A stretch of DNA of 64,000 nt from Antedon mediterranea (lineage: Eukaryota > Echinodermata > Crinoidea > Comatulida > Antedonidae): the NCBI RefSeq assembly GCF_964355755.1, contig NC_092672.1, positions 5,394,001 to 5,458,000 of the forward strand, given 5' to 3'. The stretch's first letter is position 1. Each line of letters begins with the position of its first letter. Below the pieces are notes generated by a model. The model had not been told where the DNA came from and searched no databases. It saw nothing but the letters and a program-made list of their open reading frames with translations. The translations under genes and the position numbers were made by a program. Positions 56,819-64,000 of this stretch are shown here, piece by piece.

Positions 56819-57887
56819 AGTTGAGATATGGAAATTCATTAAAAATATCGTCCTTGGTGATCTAATTCAACAATTTTTTTTCAGACAATTGTCCATATAG
56901 TATAATACATTACAAAAAAAATAAGAAGGAGAGCGGACCAAAACTTTTATCTATTGGTATATAATGCCTCTCTCCATTTGTAGTACATGTTTGAATCCAT
57001 CAACAAATATTTATATCTACAAATTAACATTCTGTTTTCGCTTTTCAGATCTATTGAAGTCTTATTTTACAATTATTTATTATATTTATGTTTGATTGAA
57101 TTATTGAGGAATGCACTTAATATTTATTGTGACTTTATTATGTATAAAATGTATCTGCTGGTGGATTTTCATAAAGCGTAGTAACTTGACAGACTTTCAT
57201 GTCTTTTTATATTAGCGTAATATCAACTCTGAACAAAGAAAAACTATTTAAAATAGAAAAAAAAAAGATATATTCGCCCCTGAAAAATTAATTTGTTTAC
57301 ATTTTTGTTGTTGAATATGCCATTTAATGTCACATAATTTGACATGTATTTACTTTGACCAAAAATTGGATAACAACAAATTACAGTATTTACCTGAATG
57401 AAAAACACTGCAATTTAAAGTAAAAAATAGTAAAATTGGCTGTCAGCCAATGGGTTTTTGGTTTAATGTAGCCTCTGTTTATTTTGTCATTTTATAAGTG
57501 AAAACATAATTTTTTCATGTATTTTTTTGTACGGTAGTTAAAACTACAAAATGGCCTATTAAAGTCTGATTTTATTATTTTTTGAGGCAAATTGGCAACT
57601 TTAAGATGTATTTGAAGCAAAAATATGTACTGTATAAAGCAGTAAAATATGTAAAAATATTATAGGTGCAGTACCTTGCTTTAAATTGTAAATAGCAAAA
57701 TTTACTGTATCTATTAATAACTATATGGAAAGTTTACCCTTGATATAATTGTATTGTATGGCAGGTTATATTTACACAATTTGATATACATCACAATACA
57801 ATATGAACTCTATTGTTATTGTAATATTTGATAAAGGAAGTAATTACGCCATGCATGACAATCTCACATAATACATTAACCAGTACT

Positions 57888-57947
57888 GTACGCAGTCTGC
57901 TAAGCTGAGAATATTTTGAAAGGAAATCGTATCAGTCTTCAACAAGA
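57888..57947 (+). other. Possible leader exon of the B-box gene
   Basis: A stretch ending CTTCAACAAGA is followed by the consensus donor GTAAGTTT at 57948. The B-box ATG sits directly after an acceptor (ATTCTACAG) at 58447-58455, so a leader exon is required somewhere upstream. This is the best candidate; its left limit is unknown. Confidence 0.35.
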
Positions 57948-58455
57948 GTAAGTTTATACATTATTGAAAGCTAGATAATGTCCAACACTCTTTCCTACTG
58001 CTTAAAAGGCTCATTAACCCAAGGATGTTTTTATTTTGGTAGAAAATATCTTATTTATAGCCTAAAATCAAAGCTACATATGCCATTTTGTTGACCCATA
58101 ATTTTTTTTTATGCAAATCATAGTGTACGGTTTTGCCATTCATAGAACCCAATGAGAGATCCTGGTTAGGCTGCTACAAATAATATAAGCCTATACCAAA
58201 ACTATTACAACAACATTTTAGTAAATTACTAATATTTTCATTATACAGTAGGCCTACCGAAATGTTTTTTGCAAGCCTAAAATATTTTTTAATAACTTTG
58301 TAGAGCTGGATTTAAAGGAAATGTGCATCTGTACATCAAATCCCCCTCCCTAAAATCCCTCTTTCAGTAGGCCTAAGCTGTATTAGAAAAATATCTTTTA
58401 TTATACTTCAACCACAACTAATGTTTAATACTATGTGTATTGTATTATTCTACAG

Positions 58456-58902
58456 ATGTCAAGTCAAGATGAAATACCAGGCAAATGCAAGGACCATCCA
58501 GAAACCACATTAGAAATATTTTGCGTAACTTGCAACAAGAGTACATGTAAGGAATGTACAAATTTTGAAAGTTGCACAGCAGAACACGAAACTAAACCAA
58601 TACTAGTCGCTATAGCGGAGTTTAACAAAAAGGCAAATGAAGTTCTGATGTCCGCAGAGGAAGTAAAACAGCAATTAGAAGCTACGTATCAGGCCTTAAT
58701 GGCGGACAAGGAAGAATTTGATGCACACGTACAGTCATGTAAGGCGGCGATCGAAAGACGTACACAAGAAATTATTGAAAAAGTGAAAGAAGAAAGCCAA
58801 CAAATGTTGATGAATCTTGATAACGTATCGAGACAATCAAATGAGATTGAATCGCAGCAAATAATTGCGAAGTCTAAAGATATCAGATTCAGAAATAATT
58901 AA
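58456..58902 (+). CDS. B-box zinc finger coiled-coil protein (148 aa, TRIM-like fragment)
   Basis: Starts MSSQDEIPGKC directly after a splice acceptor. Residues about 11-50 form a B-box-type zinc site: CKDH, CVTC, CKEC and a final CTAEH, with normal spacing. A long helix rich in Glu, Gln and Lys follows to the end (FNKKANEVLMSAEEVKQQLE onward), as in the BBC coiled coil of TRIM proteins. There is no RING before the B-box and no NHL, SPRY or other domain after it, so it is much shorter than a TRIM (usually 400-700 aa). It could be a genuine B-box-only gene or the first part of a gene whose later exons I missed, but a TAA and an AATAAA at 59138-59143 favour a short gene. Confidence 0.82.
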   Translation: MSSQDEIPGKCKDHPETTLEIFCVTCNKSTCKECTNFESCTAEHETKPILVAIAEFNKKANEVLMSAEEVKQQLEATYQALMADKEEFDAHVQSCKAAIERRTQEIIEKVKEESQQMLMNLDNVSRQSNEIESQQIIAKSKDIRFRNN

Positions 58903-59448
58903 AAACTGAAATGAAAATCTTGACTTGAATGTAATTTCTCAACCGCACCTCATGGGGTCGGACAGATGAAAAGAAAGAAGTAAAAAAAAATGATCTTGAT
59001 ATTTGTAACATAAACTGCACAGGTTGGCACTCAATGAGTTCTTTAGAGCAGAAAGTGTCGAAAAATGTGCATTATTGTATGCTACAACATTCTGAACAAT
59101 CAGCTTAGCTAGTTAAGTGCATATTCTTAATTTAATTAATAAAGTTAATCAATATTCATTATTGTATCATTTATATGGTATTTTGATTAAGTATTGTATC
59201 GATGTAAATATTTAAACATAAACATTTTTCCAGATACCTTATTACTTAATTACCGGTTCCAATTATTTTTCATTAATTACTTTATGTTTTGCTGTTCTTA
59301 GTACTTTAGCTTTTATATAATAGACCAAAATGTAATTATCAAATATTGCCATAAAATGTAGCAACTCAATTTTTGGAAAACCTTAGCCCCATGGTTTTCA
59401 TAATATGGGTACAGACAGCATTCATAAAAATAACCTTTTATAACCTTA

Positions 59449-59586
59449 AGCTCTGTCTACACTATCAAACTTAATGTTAAAAATATAAAATTGATTTGCC
59501 CTATATATGGACATGTCATATCACTACCATATTTGGGGCCATCACACTTTTGTTGTCAAACTAGTTATATAGTGTAAACAGAGCTT
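59449..59586. mobile_element. Foldback MITE, copy 12
   Basis: Member of the family at 62562-62726, with TA on both sides and several substitutions in the middle. Confidence 0.82.
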
Positions 59587-60074
59587 TAGTTTTAACCAGA
59601 TGAAATAAGGTCTCCATCATACTGGAAGTATTGCATATTATGGTAATTAGAAATGTATGATTTCATTTTGGCCTTTTTGTTAATAAATTATTAATATTGT
59701 ATTGTCCTACAGTATTTTCTATAATTTTAGCAAACATGATATCGTTATGAAATAACGTTCAGAGTTAGGAACGAATGAGGTTCCACCTCACGATGGTTTA
59801 TAGTTCATAATAAATGCTTTGTATATAATCCAGTGTCTTTGTTTTAGTTGTTTTATTATTGTTGTCTTATCATTATTATATCTGGTTTACTAGGATACTG
59901 TACTTGATGTTTAAAAACCAGTAAACACACATAAAATCTTTACTTTATTAAAAGTGTAAATTATTTATTACAATAACAAAGAGTACAGAACAACAAATTA
60001 AGCTTTCCATCAACACAATGGCTAGTATGTATTATATTACAGATATGTACTCAATAATTATAGACTCTGATTGG

Positions 60075-60350
60075 CCATTGTAAGGGCGTGTTGTGCAGTG
60101 TGTTGGACGTGAGATCGAGGTTCGAATCCAACTCCCGCTGCATTGTTTGTATCCTTTAAGGCAAGATACTTTACTAATATGTTTGCCTCTCTTAACCCAG
60201 ATGTATAAATGGGAACCTGGTTAGATCAAGACACAACTTTGCACTAATTACTACCTGCATTATGGGAGTATGTTTCCATACATGTTTGATCCAAAAAAAT
60301 GGGGTAATAATGTTCAGCGCTTGAAGGTTTCACAACATTAGGCGCTATAT
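60075..60350 (+). mobile_element. tRNA-derived SINE, family B
   Basis: The head GTTGTGCAGTGTGTTGGACG contains an A-box-like region, and GGTTCGAATCC at about 60119 is a perfect B box. The 3-prime part contains TGTTCAGCGCTTGAAGGTTT and TTAGGCGCTATATAATTATT. The GCGCTATATAA motif recurs near 62318, so it is probably the SINE tail. Confidence 0.72.
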
Positions 60351-60958
60351 AATTATTTTTATAAATCAAGGATATTATTATCCACAGCCTTGGTAGGTGT
60401 GTATGGTAAAATGGTATTTTTACATATTTTAGAGCTGAGCACCTACAATGCAAACAGTCAATAAATAAGGACATAGATGCTACTGATGTAACTGAATATT
60501 GGCACAGTCAACTCTGCCAATGGAATGGTAATACATTTTCTACAGACATGGTCAACCTTGTTGTAGTTCACTGTCTATTATTAGACAGAATTAAGGAATT
60601 AGACAAACACTATTCTGTTATAATGCAATTAATTACATACATGGTTTACAGAAAGATTTAAATAAAAGAATTAATTTTACTCTTTTTTTTGCAGATTTGT
60701 TGGTCCCTAACCATCAAAAAGTGTCATAAAAGAAAACTTCTTTACCAATCGGAAATTTAATTTGTTTCTGTGTTTATCTACCAATGGACAATTTAATTTG
60801 TTTTTACATAAACAGTTTCTTTGTTTATCATTATCTCTTAAATTGGAACCATTTAATCCCAGGAAAATTAGAAGAATTTAACCCTAGAATCCATTCATTC
60901 ACTTTGTCAGCCTGTATCCTTTTACAAAAAACATGCACTTCTACTTGAATATAAACGT

Positions 60959-63696
60959 TCAGTCAGCCATGGAGTCTTCTGATGATAGATATTGTCGTTT
61001 CAAAGGAGGTTCTTCACCAGTGTCTTCCTGTCCAGAAAAAAAAAATTCCACACTTTATAAAGCTCTGTCCACACTATCAAACTAGTTTGACAAAAAAAGT
61101 GTGATGTGCCCAAATAAGTATTCCCAAATATAATAGTGATGATATGACATTATCATGCCCATATATGGGCACATCACATTTTTTTGTCACATAAAGTTTG
61201 ATAAAGTTCAGTTAAAAAAACATTTATTTATTCACTAATGGCATATTATTGTACAGTATATCATAGGTGTGTATTTAAAATAACATGGTAATAAACCATC
61301 ATTTGGGATCTTCTCTAGAAGAAATCAAGTTTCTTGTCTCAAAAAAGACCCCAGATACAATTATAACTAAAAAAAATTAAAAATAGAGAGAGCTTTTAAG
61401 TTTTAGTTATTTAAAAAATACATTACTTAAGTTTAAACCCTATTCTATTGTTTACTGAAAATAATTATTTTAAGTGTGTGACTCCAGATTTGTTGAGGCC
61501 TTAATGGTCTTGCAATTATTGAATAGGATTAAATTTAACATTCTTTTTACCCACCTCGGCTGGTCTGATTGATGACTGACATGGTGGTTCTTTTTTATCC
61601 TCTTTTACAAGACTTTGTTCTTTCGTTTGGCTTTCTGGTCCTGAAAAAAATATACACATTTTGTTATGTCTCCAATTAATAACTATCAATTTAGGAAATA
61701 TGAAAGATGACTTTTTAAGTCGCAAGAAAGTTTCATAAATCTGACCACTGCAGTTTTCATAACTTACTAAGGATTGGTGGTTGACTGTTAGAATCGGAGA
61801 TAGCTGATTGGTTGGTGGTATCATCTTCAAAAGCACTTCTGCTATCATTATCTGTAGGTAGCACAAAATATAATATCAATCTATTATTTATTTATTTTAA
61901 CTTTATTTAGAGAGGCCAGCTGATATCCAGGGGCCTCATGTTATACTTATTTAAACTCTTTACAAAATAGAATATAAAAATATAATAAAAATACAATATA
62001 ATAAAAAATACATTACATTTCACAAATTAAATCTACAATCGCCGCAACTTCTTTGCTCCCTTTCACACTACTACCACTTACCTTCGCTCTGAAAGCCAGT
62101 GATACTGCTGGTATCATCACGATCAGAATAGTCATGTGAATCCATCGTTGACTCATCAAGACTAACATTTGAAGGGGAAGCTAAACAACAAAAAATAAAT
62201 AATATTTAAAGATTTACATTTTACAGACAGAAAAAAATTACAGGATAACATTAATCCATTTTGTGCCTTTTACATTCTTTGCTGATGGTTCAGAGCTTAG
62301 AGGTGCCCTGCAATTTGCGCTATATAAATTGAACATTACAGTATTATTACTATAACAATTAGTTACTCATAAGGAGTGACTTGTCGCCAGCACTTTTCAC
62401 TAGACTGTAGATGAAGACTTACCCGTTCTATCTTCATCAATTAGAGCAGTAACATCCCTGTGGCGTAGTGGTTCATGTCTATTGAGGTTTGTTGACATGG
62501 AAGACTCTAAATTTTAAAATATATAGAACTGCACTGATTAAGATAATAGCCCACCACCCTAAAGCTCTGTCTATAAAACTATCAAACTAGTTTGACAAAA
62601 AAACTGTTCCAAAATATGGTAGTGATGTTCCCAAATATGGTAGTGATACTGACATCATAATGTCCATATATGGGCACATCACATTTTGTTTTTTTCACAT
62701 AAAGTTTGATAGTGTAGGGAGAGCTTTAGGACAATACAGTAGCTATTATTTATTTATTTTTTTTAAATATTTTTTTATTTACATACTGGGCTTACAATAC
62801 AGAATATCTGAAAAAATGCTTTTATTGTTTTGGGTTTTTTTTTTCATTAGATAAAATATTAAATGGAAAAGGATGGCAAAAAGAGCAATACTTGTATATA
62901 CAATTGTTTGGCCAATAAAAAAAAGGCACACTTTACTAAACTTATGGTGGACTTGTACCTCCATTGAATTCAAAATATTATTTATATACCATCTTTTTTA
63001 TGTATATTTTCTGATGTTTTGTGTTGACTTGTATTCTCTGAGCTTCCTGGCAGACTGTTGGTGTTCTCATTACTATCAACACCACTTGTCTCTCCTTGCA
63101 CAGTGTCATTACTACTTGATGCCTGACTTCCATTTTCTGCTTTGTCTCCTCTTTCTTTGTTATCTGTAGTTTTTTTCTTTTCTTCTTCATCCTTATCATC
63201 TTTCGTCTCTTGTACTGGAATCCATTTATAGACCTTTAAAGTGGTATCTCGAACCGTAACCCACTTCTTTTCCCTATAAAAATGGAATGGTATCAATTTA
63301 TTTGTTTTCTGTATTCGGAACAAACATAAATTAATAATACACAATTAATAAATATTTGTTTAAAAAATAAATTCAATGCAAGATACTAAGTAAGGTATAA
63401 TAGTTATTGTAGATAGGCTGAAGAACGCTAACTAACAATAGCTGTACAAAAAAAAAAGAGTTCGGGACTAAACGACCTGGCATTTCAATGGCTAGTTCTC
63501 TCAGATCAGGAGAATGCATCGTTTTTGCTTCTTCTTTGTTTGTTAGGCCTAGAGTAGCAGGCTGCCTTAGGCCTAACCTACATTAAATTCAAACTAACCA
63601 TTTTCTAACTTTATCTATAGCTTGCATAACACGTTTGATTTCATCTTTGGCACGACTTCGAGTTTCAGCTCGTACAGAACGAGAAGATGTTAACAT
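60959..63696 (-). CDS. BCL7: BCL7-family SWI/SNF subunit, complete (7 exons, 267 aa)
   Basis: BCL7 proteins are small accessory subunits of BAF-type SWI/SNF chromatin remodellers and act in the nucleus. Exons, from the start: 63696-63599, 63273-62990, 62506-62423, 62180-62082, 61851-61768, 61640-61555 and 61027-60959. The conserved N-terminal domain is unmistakable: [40 protein letters not shown] and KVYKWIPVQ. The rest is a low-complexity tail rich in Ser, Asp, Glu and Asn, as in BCL7A/B/C, ending [16 protein letters not shown]. The length lies within or slightly above the vertebrate range (about 202-231 aa). An invertebrate single-copy member cannot be matched to A, B or C. The start chosen is the Met just before the conserved SRSVRAETR block. 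Confidence 0.94.
61060..61203. mobile_element. Foldback MITE, copy 13 (BCL7 intron 6)
   Basis: Member of the family at 62562-62726. The right end stops at AAAGTTTGATAAAG, so the terminal 20 or so bases are lost. The left end lies 33 bases from BCL7 exon 7. Confidence 0.82.
62562..62726. mobile_element. Foldback MITE, copy 14 and type copy of the family
   Basis: 165 bp. The left end AAGCTCTGTCTATAAAACTA is close to the consensus AAGCTCTGTCTACACTATCA; the right end is its inverse (ATAGTGTAGGGAGAGCTT). TA flanks at 62560-62561 and 62727-62728, as for Tc1/mariner-type insertions. Between the ends the two halves are also complementary: GTGATGTTCCCAAATATGG pairs with CCATATATGGGCACATCAC, so the transcript would fold into one long hairpin. 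There is no coding capacity; ORFs here are chance. Fourteen copies occur in this window in both orientations. Confidence 0.88.
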
Positions 63697-64000
63697 TTTG
63701 ATGTTTAAAAAGACGCCGGTGGTGTTGACACGAACAAAGTAAACTTTAGATTTCTGTATGCTGACCTCTGACATTAAAATAACTAATTCTATTCGCACTA
63801 CGGCCGTGTATAAAATAACAGGGAATTGTATTGTCATTATACACATAGCCGCCGTGCTTATAACCTATGGCCTACTATATGCTAATTTTTGAAAAATAAA
63901 ATGGTTTTCTCTCGCGACACATGTTTTAAAACTTGCTAGGCCTAGCCTAGCTCTATTATTAATAGAGTAATTGAGGTTTGTTTGCTATGTGATGTACTTT
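63697..64000 (-). promoter_or_regulatory. BCL7 5-prime leader and promoter region
   Basis: Upstream of the BCL7 start codon. The frame stays open for some distance, but the upstream residues do not look like family members, so I treat it as leader. CTAGGCCTAGCCTAGC at about 63935-63952 is another TAGGCCTA cluster. The transcription start is not fixed. Confidence 0.4.

Larger units (their letters stand above)
54052..57887. other. Intergenic AT-rich DNA with MITEs
   Basis: No convincing coding exon is seen. The stretch contains two adjacent foldback MITE copies (55447-55602, 55635-55782) and the 96-bp element at 56723-56818. ORFs such as 54317-54547 and 56340-56604 have transmembrane-like composition only because the DNA is T-rich. 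Confidence 0.5.
58903..60958. other. Intergenic region between convergent genes
   Basis: The trailer of the B-box gene ends near the AATAAA at 59138. MITE copy 12 and a tRNA-derived SINE (60075-60350) follow; the BCL7 trailer must also end here. No coding exon is seen. Confidence 0.5.

Noticed and set aside
61516-61866. Continuous minus ORF across two BCL7 exons
   Set aside because: It reads through the intron between exons 5 and 6 in another frame. The spliced exons with GT-AG borders give the BCL7 tail instead.

Overview
This is a eukaryotic, intron-rich, AT-rich stretch, most likely from a marine invertebrate deuterostome and probably an echinoderm. The reasons are single-copy animal genes with consensus GT-AG introns of 0.1 to 11.5 kb, dense short DNA transposons and tRNA-derived SINEs, and abundant TAGGCCTA and TACAGTA words. 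The species call is inference; the gene calls rest on spliced translations read by eye. Layout: (1) 582-936, minus: first coding exon of an NIF3L1 homologue, whose remainder lies off the left edge. (2) 1772-26079, plus: complete paxillin gene (9 coding exons, 543 aa, LD motifs plus four LIM domains), head-to-head with NIF3L1 across about 0.8 kb. Its 11.5-kb first intron is full of repeats and holds a tRNA-like gene. Its last intron holds a 5.9-kb, apparently intact two-gene PIF/Harbinger transposon inserted into an older MITE. (3) 29419-32397, plus: complete GPN3 GTPase (8 exons, 277 aa). (4) 33353-38504, plus, and 44743-49105, minus: two tail-to-tail phospholipid phosphatase (PAP2/PLPP) paralogues with the same exon-phase plan; an unrecognised terminal exon lies between them. 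(5) 51684-54051, plus: unrecognised 249-aa basic, TP-rich, mitotic-regulator-like protein. (6) 58456-58902, plus: small B-box/coiled-coil protein. (7) 60959-63696, minus: complete BCL7-family chromatin remodelling subunit (7 exons, 267 aa). The genes do not form one pathway: they cover focal-adhesion signalling (PXN), RNA polymerase II assembly (GPN3), lipid phosphate turnover (PLPP) and SWI/SNF remodelling (BCL7). PXN, GPN3 and BCL7A all map to human 12q24, from memory, so the window may keep an ancestral linkage. The rest is introns and intergenic DNA dominated by short elements: a 14-copy foldback MITE family (about one per 4.6 kb), several other MITEs, four types of tRNA-derived repeat and at least nine tandem arrays.
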